DNA of 64,000 bases from Narthecium ossifragum. Lineage: Eukaryota; Streptophyta; Magnoliopsida; Dioscoreales; Nartheciaceae. Below the pieces are notes generated by a model that saw only the letters and a list, made by a program, of their open reading frames with translations, had not been told where the DNA came from and searched no databases. Positions 45,895-55,041 of this stretch are shown in pieces (within the stretch, counting starts at the first letter, position 1; each line of letters begins with the position of its first letter). The stretch spans positions 11,720,779 to 11,784,778 of the forward strand of contig OY986971.1 of assembly GCA_963920575.1 (NCBI GenBank), read 5' to 3'. Position numbers and translations under genes: made by a program.

Positions 45895-46602
45895 TTACTT
45901 CCTTTTGTCAAGAGATACCAATAAGGGGGAGTGATCTGAACCAACTTTTGGTAAATGCTTAACTGTTGTTCGATGTAGCCTATGCTTCCAACCCTTGTTG
46001 CACATGACCCTATCCAGCCTTTTCAATATCTTTGCCTGACCACCTTGGCGATTTGTCCAAGTGAATTTAGAACCCGTGAACACCAAGTCTTCCAAACCAT
46101 TAGCACAAATAAACTGCAGAAACTCACACTCTGCAAGGCCAAAAGAAAACGCTGGTTCGCCAAACTTCTCCTCTGCTGAAACAATAACATTGAAGTCTCC
46201 TCCAATTATGTGGTAAACGAACCTTCTCAACTCTGGACAAAGCATCCCAAAGTTCCCTACGCAAGCTGTATCTCGTGGCTCCATACACTGTCGAGATGGC
46301 AACATGCCCAACCGTGGGACTAAACACAATGCCATGAATAGCCTGTGCTGACCAATTGGTAAAAGACACTCTTCCAATCTCCTTCCGCCACAACGCCATG
46401 ATACCTCCATGCCTTCCCCGGCAAGGAAGAAGGTAGCTACCCCAGCTCTGGCCCTACCTCCTCTGTATCCAACTCTGCTTCTCTTCATAAACTAACACAT
46501 CGATAAGAAACAACAAGGAAACCGTGTGGTTAGAGTAGCAACAGAGATAGGACCTCACCACCCGCCTTGGCCCAGCTCTGCGACAGTTCCAGAACAAGTA
46601 CT
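45895..46602 (-). pseudogene. LINE ORF2: apurinic-type endonuclease domain
   Basis: The likely ORF2 start is at 46602 ('MKYLFWNCRRAG', as in plant L1 endonucleases). Motifs follow: 'GDFNVIVSAEEKFG', 'FTWTNRQGGQAKILKRLDRV' and the C-terminal 'GSDHSPLLVSL' with the catalytic S-D-H. Frames shift near 46390-46480 and near 46200. Confidence 0.9.
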
Positions 46603-47508
46603 TCATCTGATAACCGTCTTCTCTAACGCCAGTTGCTCATCTGGCGGGACCATACACCTTCTCTTCTTCTGTCCCAGCTTGACTAGCATAGTGGCCAGTG
46701 GAACATCATCCCCATCCTCAACAGAGCTCTGGACAAGCGTCTGGTTACCTTCCACCACCATAGACATAGGCTGGACCTCTTGAGTCTCTAAGGCCTTCTT
46801 CAGCTTCTGGAAGCTTTCCTCATGCCTTGACTCTAGTTCCTCCTCCGCCATCTCCATCGGCATCTTTTCCGTGGCAAAATCAGGAATAGAGAGTGGCGCG
46901 AACCTGTTTAAACTTAGCTTCCCTCCATCTTCCTTGTTAACTACCGAGCCAGCGGAGGATGATGAACCAGGCCCCCGGCTCATCCCTTTGGCCCTATTCC
47001 CTACTTTGGTTCCTTTTCCTCGAGGCCCGCTCGCCCCTTTAGCTTTGAAAACCATGGGCACCTCAGTTATAAGCCCATCAAGCCTGTTATCGGAAATATC
47101 AGCCCCGGTAACCTTACCTTTCCTCTTCCACTACCAACCATCCACCTGTCCCCTTCCAGAGCCTTCTTCTCTAAAGATCCTCTCGCCTCCCGCTCGTCTC
47201 TCCTGGTGACGTCGCCCGCCTCCGTCGCTGTCTCCCAGGGTGCCGTTATCCCCCCAATGGTCCCTTCCTACAGCTGTCATAGGCCTGGCAGCTAATGGTC
47301 CGGGTGCCGTCCTTCCACCACGTAGCGTCACGCCCACGTCTTTTGTTGCCTCAAGATGAGTGTCCGTACGCTGGCCACGTGTCCCCACGCCACGGTGTCC
47401 ACCCTTGCCGCCTCGCCTGAACCTTTGCACCACGTGCCATTCTCCTGCAGCCGTCGCTAGCACCTCGGGTGGAATCCACACTTTTTATGGTGAGCCCTTC
47501 TCCCCAGG
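46603..47508 (-). pseudogene. LINE ORF1, C-terminal part
   Basis: The frame 47481-47131 reads 'MWIPPEVLATAAGEWHVVQR' and arginine/glycine-rich sequence. The frame 47061-46603 is lysine-, serine- and glutamate-rich low complexity ending just before the endonuclease start, as ORF1 tails do. A stop lies just after the TRIM insertion point. Confidence 0.75.
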
Positions 47509-47513
47509 TACTC
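47509..47513. repeat. Left target duplication of the TRIM-like array
   Basis: TACTC; the right flank at 50536-50540 is TACTT (4 of 5). LINE ORF1 is continuous across the pair. Confidence 0.75.
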
Positions 47514-48009
47514 TGGTGCAGGGTAAACGTGGACCTCTCTATGGGAGACACAACCAAACTCTCTATGGGAGAGAAAACCAGAATTCTCAAGAGAAGAAAA
47601 CTAACTCAATTTTTATTCATCAAAAACTAAGCTTTACAAACCCTAAAGCCTCCTTTTATAGGATTAAGGAAAGACCTGACCAACTCAACATGGACTCAAA
47701 CCCTAATCCAAGTATTAAACCCGGAATTCAAAATAAAAGAAATCCTACTCAAAATAGGAAAGTTGCTAAAAATAGAAACCGATAAAATTGCCTAAAAAGG
47801 AAAGTTTTCACTAAAACTGAGATTTAGACCAAAAGGAGACGGAATTTGACAATGTGACGCGCAGTCATGGAGAGATCAAAGATCTCTGATGATAAATGAT
47901 GGGCTCGTCGACCTGATAATTTCGACTGGCCGCACGCCCCGAACGGATACCCGGATCGAAAGTTATGCCCGTCCAACGGTCGGGGTCACCCGGGTTTCGT
48001 CCTGCATCA
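47514..48009 (-). repeat. TRIM LTR 1 (outer 3' LTR)
   Basis: On the plus strand it starts TGGTGCAGGG and ends GCATCA; it keeps a TG terminus where the other three read TAGCGC. TATAAAAGGA (minus) is at 47651-47660. Confidence 0.88.
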
Positions 48010-48320
48010 GACTCCCCTGGTTGGAAAGGACTCGTCCTCGAGTCTGGATCGCAATGAACCCCTCTATTCTGAAAGGAGGATTCGTCCGATGACAACTCCT
48101 CTTCCTCTTCCAGCGAGGGCGTCCAATTTCGATTCTGATGTTGTAACTGGAGTTGGAGGGCGGCCACCTGTCGTTGAAGATCAACGATGGTTGCCTGCAA
48201 GACCCCTTGTTCCCGCGGGGGAGGCCCCTCATCGACAGGAGGCCGGCCACGCCTTCTGGGCGGCGGTGGAGATACACTAGGTGGCCGCCGAGCACGGTTA
48301 GCTCTGGTTCGAGGAACCAT
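47865..48320 (-). CDS. TRIM gag-like ORF, copy 1
   Basis: The ATG at 48320 starts 'MVPRTRANRARRPPSVSP', then a proline/arginine-rich stretch and a short coiled coil 'LQRQVAALQLQLQHQ' and acidic 'EEEEELSSDESSF'. After about 103 codons the frame passes the purine tract into the LTR. It looks like the N-terminus of a gypsy gag; no capsid fold or zinc knuckle remains. The same frame is open in all three copies. Confidence 0.6.
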   Translation of the reverse strand: MVPRTRANRARRPPSVSPPPPRRRGRPPVDEGPPPREQGVLQATIVDLQRQVAALQLQLQHQNRNWTPSLEEEEELSSDESSFQNRGVHCDPDSRTSPFQPGESDAGRNPGDPDRWTGITFDPGIRSGRAASRNYQVDEPIIYHQRSLISP

Positions 48321-48346
48321 GGATCCTCTTCCCGGGAACTTGTATA

Positions 48347-48358
48347 GCTCTGATACCA
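48347..48358 (-). other. TRIM PBS copy 1 (tRNA-iMet type)
   Basis: TGGTATCAGAGC on the minus strand, perfect match; copies also at 49196-49207 and 50045-50056. Confidence 0.85.
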
Positions 48359-48361
48359 CTC

Positions 48362-48858
48362 TAGCGCAGGGTAAACGTGGACCTCTCTATGGGAGAGGCA
48401 ACCAAACTCTCTATGGGAGAGAAAACCAGAATTCTCAAGAGGAGAAAACTAACTCAATTTTTATTCATCCAAAACTAAGCTTTACAAACCCTAAAGCCTC
48501 CTTTTATAGGATTAAGGAAAGACCTGACCAACTCAACATGGACTCAAACCCTAATCCAAGTATTAAACCCGGAATTCAAAATAAAAGAAATCCTACTCAA
48601 AATACGAAAGTTGCTAAAAATAGAAACCGATAAAACTGCCTAAAAAGGAAAGTTTTCACAAAAACTGAGATTTAGACCAAAAGGAGACGGAATTTAACAA
48701 TTTGACGCGCAGTCATGGAGAGATCAAAGATCTCTGATGATAAATGATGGGCTTCTTCGACCCGATAATTTCGACTGGTCGCACGCCCCGATCGGATACC
48801 CGGATCGAAAGTTATGCCCGTCCAACGGTCGGGGTCACCCGGGTTTCATCCTGCATCA
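48362..48858 (-). repeat. TRIM LTR 2
   Basis: 497 bp, nearly identical to LTR 3; the U5 terminus is TA instead of CA. Confidence 0.88.
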
Positions 48859-49169
48859 GACTCCCCTGGTTGGAAAGGACTCGTCCTCGAGTCTGGATCG
48901 CAATGAACCCCTCTATTCTGAAAGGAGGATTCATCCGATGACAACTCCTCTTCCTCTTCCAGCGAGGGCGTCCGATTTCGATTCTGATGTTGTAACTGGA
49001 GTTGGAGGGCGGCCACCTGTCGTTGAAGATCAACGATGGTTGCCTGCAAGACCCCTTGTTCCCGCGGGGGAGGCCCCTCATCGACAGGAGGCCGGCCACG
49101 CCTTCTGGGCGGCGGTGGAGATACACTAGGTGGCCGCCGAGCACGGTTAGCTCTGGTTCGAGGAACCAT
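48846..49169 (-). CDS. TRIM gag-like ORF, copy 2
   Basis: Same protein start and layout as copy 1; the stop falls just inside the LTR after 'GESDAG'. Confidence 0.6.
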   Translation of the reverse strand: MVPRTRANRARRPPSVSPPPPRRRGRPPVDEGPPPREQGVLQATIVDLQRQVAALQLQLQHQNRNRTPSLEEEEELSSDESSFQNRGVHCDPDSRTSPFQPGESDAG

Positions 49170-49210
49170 GGATCCTCTTCCCGGGAACTTGTATAGCTCT
49201 GATACCACTC

Positions 49211-49707
49211 TAGCGCAGGGTAAACGTGGACCTCTCTATGGGAGAGGCAACCAAACTCTCTATGGGAGAGAAAACCAGAATTCTCAAGAGGAGAAAACTA
49301 ACTCAATTTTTATTCATCCAAAACTAAGCTTTACAAACCCTAAAGCCTCCTTTTATAGGATTAAGGAAAGACCTGACCAACTCAACATGGACTCAAACCC
49401 TAATCCAAGTATTAAACCCGGAATTCAAAATAAACAAAATCCTACTCAAAATACGAAAGTTGCTAAAAATAGAAACCGATAAAACTGCCTAAAAAGGAAA
49501 GTTTTCACAAAAACTGAGATTTAGACCAAAAGGAGACGGAATTTAACAATTTGACGCGCAGTCATGGAGAGATCAAAGATCTCTGATGATAAATGATGGG
49601 CTTCTTCGACCCGATAATTTCGACTGGTCGCACGCCCCGATCGGATACCCGGATCGAAAGTTATGCCCGTCCAACGGTCGGGGTCACCCGGGTTTCATCC
49701 TGCATCA
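49211..49707 (-). repeat. TRIM LTR 3
   Basis: 497 bp, nearly identical to LTR 2. Confidence 0.88.
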
Positions 49708-50018
49708 GACTCCCCTGGTTGGAAAGGACTCGTCCTCGAGTCTGGATCGCAATGAACCCCTCTATTCTGAAAGGAGGATTCGTCCGATGACAACTCCTCT
49801 TCCTCTTCCAGCGAGGGCGTCCGATTTCGATTCTGATGTTGTAACTGGAGTTGGAGGGCGGCCACTTGTCGTTGAAGATCAAGGATGGTTGCCTGCAAGA
49901 CCCCTTGTTCCCGCGGGGGAGGCCCCTCATCGACAGGAGGCCGGCCACGCCTTCTGGGCGGCGGTGGAGATACACTAGGTGGCCGTCGAGCACGGTTAGC
50001 TCTAGTTCGAGGAGCCAT
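49695..50018 (-). CDS. TRIM gag-like ORF, copy 3
   Basis: Starts 'MAPRTRANRARRPP'; otherwise as copy 2 with single substitutions. Confidence 0.6.
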   Translation of the reverse strand: MAPRTRANRARRPPSVSPPPPRRRGRPPVDEGPPPREQGVLQATILDLQRQVAALQLQLQHQNRNRTPSLEEEEELSSDESSFQNRGVHCDPDSRTSPFQPGESDAG

Positions 50019-50059
50019 GGATCCTCTTCCCGGGAACTTGTATAGCTCTGATACCACTC

Positions 50060-50535
50060 TAGCGCAGGGTAAACGTGGACCTCTCTATGGGAGAAACAAC
50101 CAAACTCTCTATGGGAGAGAAAACCAGAATTCTCAAGAGGAGAAAACTAACTCAATTTTTATTCATCCAAAACTAACCTTTACAAACCCTAAGGCCTCCT
50201 TTTATAGGATTAAGGAAAGACCTGACCAACTCAACATGGACTTAAACCCTAATCCATGTATTAAACCCGAAATTCAAAATAAAAGAAATCCTACTCAAAA
50301 TAGGAAAGTTGCTAAAAATAGAAACCGATAAAACTGCCTAAAAAGGAAAGTTTTCACTAAAACTGATATTTAGACCAAAAGGAGACGAAATTTGACGATT
50401 TGACGCGCAGTCATGGAGAGATCGACAGGCTCGTCAACCCGGTCGTTTCGACTGGTCGCACGCCCCGATCGGATACCCGGATCGAATGTTATGCCCGTCC
50501 GACGGTCGGGGTCACCCGGGTTTCGTCCTACATCA
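50060..50535 (-). repeat. TRIM LTR 4 (outer 5' LTR)
   Basis: 476 bp; it lacks part of the 'gatctctgatgataaatgat' stretch and carries more substitutions than LTRs 2 and 3. Confidence 0.88.
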
Positions 50536-50540
50536 TACTT

Positions 50541-51507
50541 TCTTCCCACTACTATCCCCTTCAAAACCAGGCGGGTAGTCCTTTTCCATCCCCGAGCTCC
50601 CTCCCTCCTTAGTTGGAGTAGAGATCGCCGTCATACCAAACCTTGCTGCTCTTGATACCGAGGGGTTACGGCAAGATCCAACTCCATGCCCTATCCTCGC
50701 ACACCTTTCGCATATTTTCACATCCTCATAGATGAAGTCCACGAACCTTGTACTCGTCCTGGTTCTTACCCTAGTTACCACCTTAATCTCCTGGCTGATA
50801 TCAACCTCAACACAGGCTCTCGCATATCGGCCCCGGACTATGTCTTCCGTCACCAAATCTACCTGTAAGGGGAGGCCGATAGTTGCTACAATGTTCATCA
50901 CTGCTTCTTTCTCAAACCATACAATTGGTAGCTCTGGCAAGCGAACCCAAATCGGCACTTTGGTGGAGTCCTCTGCCACCGGGCAGAAATCCTCCCTCCA
51001 CCGGAGGAGTGACAACATCCGTCCATTCACCGACCAAGGCCCCATCGTGAGAACATGATGGAAATCTAACTCATTCTCAAATCTCACCACAAATATTCCT
51101 CGAGCTAGATCTGTAACCTGGAATCCATCCATGGTATGCCAAATTGCTGAGAGCTTGCTCTTCAGCACTCCTAGGGGAAGCCTTAGACCCAAGAATCTGC
51201 CAAAGACTGAGTACCTCCATTTCCGGCTACATCGCTCCATGAGTTCGTCGTCCAGAACCACCTCATCGGTATACAACGGTCCCAACCTTGCGAGCTCCTC
51301 CTCCGTCACTATTGCTTGCCTTGGCCGCATACCAGCCGTTGCAGCATAGGAGGCCTTACGCCCCAATCTAGTTCCTGAACCTTCGCCATCCTTCCTTGGT
51401 CCATTCCAGCCCTGCCAACAGGGGTGTCCGGGGGGCCAGGACGATGAGGATCCCCCTGGTTCCTTACTCTCGTCACACCTGCGCTCTCCGTCGCTCATTT
51501 CATTCAT
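50541..51507 (-). pseudogene. LINE ORF1, N-terminal part (DUF4283 and CCHC knuckle)
   Basis: The frame is open for about 320 codons from the ATG at 51507. A serine/glycine-rich start is followed by the DUF4283 RNA-binding-like domain at residues about 70-220 ('FGRFLGLRLPLGVLKSKLSA', 'FVVRFENELDFHHVLTMGPW', 'VPIWVRLPELPIVWF') and a knuckle 'CERCARIGHGVGSC' (CX2CX4HX4C) at about 270. It binds LINE RNA. It ends where the TRIM-like array is inserted. Confidence 0.92.
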
Positions 51508-51530
51508 TTTTTTTTGGTAATCAACTTTTC

Positions 51531-51904
51531 ATTCTATTCTTCATACCCCGGTCCCAGTATACATACACCGATTAATGGCGAGGATTGCACATCATGTCAA
51601 CGTCTAAACATAAAAGTGTTCTCAAGGTTGGACAATATGGATATAATTGAACTCACGGTGAAATATTACTTAAAAGACACCAATTCACACTAAAATATTA
51701 CCAAATACCAAGGTTGGACAACATGCATCACACAATTTTCATCCTAAAAATTGATGCAAAAGATGGTGACAAATAAAATTGCGTTTCTCTGTCATTCTTT
51801 TCGTTTTATTACATTGAAAAACGAAAACAAACTGAATTTATTCTCCAAGTATGACAGAAATAGTACCTTCATTATATCTTAGAAAACAGAAATAACTACA
51901 CAAA
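51531..51904 (-). other. 3' flank of the carboxylesterase gene
   Basis: AATAAA signals on the minus strand lie at 51837-51842 and 51805-51810, about 65-100 bases after the stop codon, in the right place for polyadenylation. The LINE target site is a further 270 bp away. No other gene. Confidence 0.6.
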
Positions 51905-52861
51905 CTAGTTACCATTCACAAAGCTGCATAACTTCTCACCTTGCGCCAAAGCCTCCTCACATGTGGGATCAAAGAGCTGGAAGCAGTGCCCTTTCCCTTC
52001 CACCTCAAACAGCTCCACCCCCCCCTTATATCCACTACTCTCCAACCTCTCACAGTACACCCTCCCCCTATCCCTCAGCACATCCTTCTCCGCCACGCAC
52101 ACCAGCACCTTCTGGCATCCTATCACCGCCAGGCTCGGCGCGCCCTTCGCTATCGGATTGATCATTGGATCCTCCAAGCCAGTCGATGCCGGGCACGCCA
52201 ACTCCCACAAGGCCTTCAATTGTTTGCTCATCGACGGATCCATCAGCTCAGATTCCACCTCCTCTGTTGCTAGCATGTATGGATGGACCAGCACCACCCC
52301 TTTGATTTTTACACCGAATTGAAGTCCGACATGGCCGGCTCGCATCGCCATTTGGTGCGCGATTGTCGCGCCGGCGCTCTCGCCGCTCAAGAAGAGACGT
52401 CCGAAGTCTCCATGGTCGGCCAGCCACGCCTCCGGTCCGCAAACCACGTGTGACACGACCCACTGGAGAGCCTGCCAGGAATCATCATACCCGGCCGGCA
52501 ACGGGTGCTTCGGCGCCAGCCGGTAGTCGACTGAGACGGCCACAACATTAGCTTTGGCGACGAACGAGTTGAGGAACCCATGAAAGGGAAACTCGAAGGC
52601 ACTGCCTATGCAAAACGCGCCGCCATGGTAGTGAACGAGGACAGGAAGCTTCTTCTGAGGATCATCGGAGAGTTTCGGGAGATATAGCCTTGCCGAGACG
52701 CCGGAGATATGGTCGATGACCGCGTCTTTCGATGCCACGCCGGTTGCTGGGTCGACGGATGCCGGAATATGTCCACCGGGGACGAAGCGCTCGATGCGGC
52801 CGCTCTTGTATACACGGACCACGCCAGGGAGTTCGTGTATGATTTCGTTGTCAGGATCCAT
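51905..52861 (-). CDS. CXE-type carboxylesterase (alpha/beta hydrolase fold-3)
   Basis: This intact, intronless 318-codon gene is of normal length for plant class-I carboxylesterases. These cytosolic hydrolases cleave ester bonds of xenobiotics and specialised metabolites; the clade also holds 2-hydroxyisoflavanone dehydratase and tuliposide-converting enzymes. The oxyanion-hole motif H-G-G-A is at residues 79-82. The nucleophile elbow G-E-S-A-G is at 160-164 with Ser162 (most relatives have G-D-S-A-G). The other triad residues are Asp260 ('VAEKDVLRDRG') and His292 ('GKGHCFQLFDP'). The N-terminus 'GVVRVYKSGRIERFVPG' is typical of the family. There is no signal peptide. Coding GC is much higher than the flanks. 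It is not a gibberellin receptor: those have valine in place of the catalytic histidine. Substrate unknown. Confidence 0.93.
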   Translation of the reverse strand: MDPDNEIIHELPGVVRVYKSGRIERFVPGGHIPASVDPATGVASKDAVIDHISGVSARLYLPKLSDDPQKKLPVLVHYHGGAFCIGSAFEFPFHGFLNSFVAKANVVAVSVDYRLAPKHPLPAGYDDSWQALQWVVSHVVCGPEAWLADHGDFGRLFLSGESAGATIAHQMAMRAGHVGLQFGVKIKGVVLVHPYMLATEEVESELMDPSMSKQLKALWELACPASTGLEDPMINPIAKGAPSLAVIGCQKVLVCVAEKDVLRDRGRVYCERLESSGYKGGVELFEVEGKGHCFQLFDPTCEEALAQGEKLCSFVNGN

Positions 52862-52913
52862 TGCTAAGAACAGAGCTTAGGAGTTTGATTGTAGAGGGAT
52901 CTGAGACTGCTTC

Positions 52914-52935
52914 GCTTATATGGTTGTTTATATGG
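52914..52935 (-). promoter_or_regulatory. Candidate TATA boxes of the carboxylesterase gene
   Basis: On the minus strand CCATATAAGC (52914-52923) and CCATATAAAC (52926-52935) lie about 53-74 bases before the ATG, giving a short leader if used. Confidence 0.5.
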
Positions 52936-52949
52936 TTGTGGTAGTCATG

Positions 52950-53350
52950 TGTTGTTAAAACGTCAGACACTCAATCAAATATTAAATATATAATTTTTAT
53001 CCAATTACTACGTTACTGATAGAATAACGGTGGAGTGTAGAATTGATCCACACAGAAAACTATGATAGAGATGATATCAATTCTTGTAGAAGTAGATAAC
53101 CATGAATAAAAGAAACATGATTTAACGTGGCTCGACTATGTGCCTACATCCACGAGAGAAGGAGAGGAATTTTATCCATCGATACTTTAGGTTAGAGCCC
53201 GTCAATATATAGAGATACAGTACACATGTTATTTAGGAAGGTAAATAACTTAATCCCCAAATAAAGGGATTTTGACATATCACAGGCAACTTACGAGGAT
53301 AGGCATGTAATCCTTTCTTCATGTAAACCTTTCCTTCTCTCTTAACAATT
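52950..53350 (+). repeat. Possible small copia-type LTR
   Basis: It starts TGTTRTTAAAACG-like and ends CTCTTAACA, with the 'aacgtggctcgactatgtgc' block often seen in plant LTR repeats near 53125. No target duplication matched, so it is tentative. Confidence 0.35.
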
Positions 53351-53399
53351 CTCAAAATCCTAAATCTAAACAAAAGAATCAAAAATAGATTTGAGTTAT

Positions 53400-53840
53400 C
53401 TAAACTAACTAAGAAAAGAAATAAAAAGTTGATTGATTCGAATCAATGAAGTAGTTGTTTAAAAATTACTCAATTCGTCGCAGTTTCGTTATTAGTTTTC
53501 TTTAGTAACCATCTCATTCGCTTCTCTCAACATCTATAAATCATATGGTTACAAACTCACTTGAATCCCTAAAAGAAAGTTAATGTTCCCAATCACATAA
53601 ACCTATCTCTAATTTGCATAGATTGTTTTCGGTTCTACGATTACCTTAAGTTATACTACTCACCTTAGCATAACCTATTTTGCTTAGCATATCTTTATCT
53701 CAAAGACTAATAAAAAACTTCATGAAAACTATCTCAACGAAGCAGTCTTTTCACAGAATTGAATAATTTTTAACTGAATTTCTTGTATTTCTTCTCTAAG
53801 TATGTTTAAACCTAAAATCAAATAATAAGATATTAAATAC
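53400..53840 (-). repeat. Degraded Athila-type LTR fragment
   Basis: The reverse complement shares 'tcttttagggattca', 'ggttatgctaaggt' (compare 'ggttgtgctaaggt') and 'tagttttcatg' blocks in the same order with the LTR at 24080-24330. Confidence 0.6.
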
Positions 53841-54732
53841 AACTACTATTGAGCTAATAAATATAATTTAAGGAATTTAATTATGTATAATATGCGACTT
53901 TCCATGCAGTAGTTTGTTAGCTTAGGCATCTCTGTTGTGTTTTTCAACCGAAGGCCGGCCAAATTAGAATTAGTTATCGAAGTGATGCTTTCAATGCTAA
54001 ATAAAATAAAAAGGAGGATGAACTCTGCAAGCTATTGCCAAAATTTAATGATTTCTATTTGCATGAGGCAATTGTTTGATTCAATCAACCTACTGATGTT
54101 TATTCCTATATGGACTTCACTGAAGCTAAATTGTTTTTGGATGTGACGTTGATAATTATAAGTATAATATTGAGCAATATATGTGTGATTAAGTGAAGAA
54201 AAATTATGCTAAAATACAACCTGATGTAGTATTTGATTTATGTGGCATCATGCGTGGCTACATGTGGACAAAAATGACTATCGGGGAATTTTCACTAGGA
54301 TAAAGCAATCGGTGGCTTCGAGGCGTATTTAAAAAGCACCGTCTTTTAAGGCGTTGTTCTCCCTCGATAAAATTATTATAGAAAAAATTGTGACTAACCT
54401 TTAGGAAACAACAGAGTTTTTTTTTTTAAATCAACTTGTTTTTTAATTTATCAATCAATGGACACTTTTGTGTTTCTTGACAAAATAGGTCAAATTCATA
54501 AATTCGGGACCAAAATATCTCTTGCCAACTTTCTCTCATCATTTAATGCCAGCTGACACAAGTATGAGAGAGAGAAAGGAGAAAATTCCTTACTTATGCG
54601 AGGAATTCCTTAATGCCACCTGCATAGGTCTGTCAATTTTATTCTTCCATAAGTGAGGAATCCTTATCAATTTCAAGGAATCTTTGATTATTAGTTAGGA
54701 ATCTTTAGTTATTAGTTATTACTTAGGAGATA
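53841..54732. other. AT-rich intergenic DNA, no supported gene
   Basis: Short frames only (for example 53937-54146) with no family resemblance. The pair 'ggaatctttgattattagtt' and 'ggaatctttagttattagtt' near 54680 is a small tandem repeat. Confidence 0.5.
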
Positions 54733-54985
54733 CCGTTCACCTATAGAACAAAAAACAGAGTTTCAAGGTTGTCTAGCTGGCCGATCTCCGGCGGGATCTG
54801 TCCTGAGAGCCCGTAGTTAGCCATCTCGACCCGGACGAGGCGGGTTAGGTTACCGATCTCCGGCGGGATCACACCTTCGTAGCTATTAAACTAGCCTAGG
54901 TAGAGCTCATAGAGGTTAGTGAGGTTGCCGATTTCCGGTGGGATAATGCTGTCCAGGGAGTCGCCGGAGACAACCAGTTACTCTA
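54733..54985 (-). pseudogene. LRR receptor-kinase fragment (CLV1/BAM-like ectodomain)
   Basis: The minus strand encodes three consecutive leucine-rich repeats: 'IIPPEIGNLTNLYELYLG', a stop, 'FNSYEGVIPPEIGNLTRLVR', 'NYGLSGQIPPEIGQLDNLET'. The 'FNSYEG...PPEIGNL' context is characteristic of CLV1/BAM-type receptor kinases, from knowledge of the family. There are two in-frame stops (TAG in place of tyrosine and of glutamine) and no kinase or signal peptide. It ends about 56 bp from the chromovirus-type LTR at 55042. The rest of the gene is not in the window. Confidence 0.75.
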
Positions 54986-55041
54986 AGAAACAGAGAGTAA
55001 GAGGGAGGAGAGAGAGAGAGAAACAGAGGAGAGAGAAGGAG

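Larger units (their letters stand above)
47514..50535 (-). mobile_element. Tandem TRIM-like LTR element: four LTRs, three internal segments
   Basis: The period is 849 bp (gggtaaac anchors at 47521, 48369, 49218 and 50067). Each unit on the minus strand is an LTR of about 497 bp (TGATG...ACCA or ACTA end), a PBS TGGTATCAGAGC, a 352-bp internal segment with a gag-like start, and a purine tract AACCAGGGGAGTC. There is no pol. The structure LTR-int-LTR-int-LTR-int-LTR has one pair of flanking 5-mers, so the array arose as, or became, tandem after a single insertion. Confidence 0.9.
42537..51516 (-). mobile_element. L1-type LINE, near full length, interrupted by a TRIM-like array
   Basis: A perfect 14-bp duplication flanks the element. 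On the minus strand it has ORF1 (DUF4283 and a CCHC knuckle), endonuclease, RT and RNase H, and ends in an A-rich tail (plus-strand T-rich 42537-42565). Its 5' end lies only about nine bases before the ORF1 ATG at 51507. Without the nested LTR element (47514-50535) it is about 5.95 kb. Several frameshifts and stops make it inactive. Confidence 0.95.

Noticed and set aside
47360..50331. Plus-strand frames of 130-148 codons repeated in the TRIM-like array
   Set aside because: They cross LTR and internal boundaries antisense to PBS, PPT and TATA box; the minus-strand gag-like frame is the better candidate.
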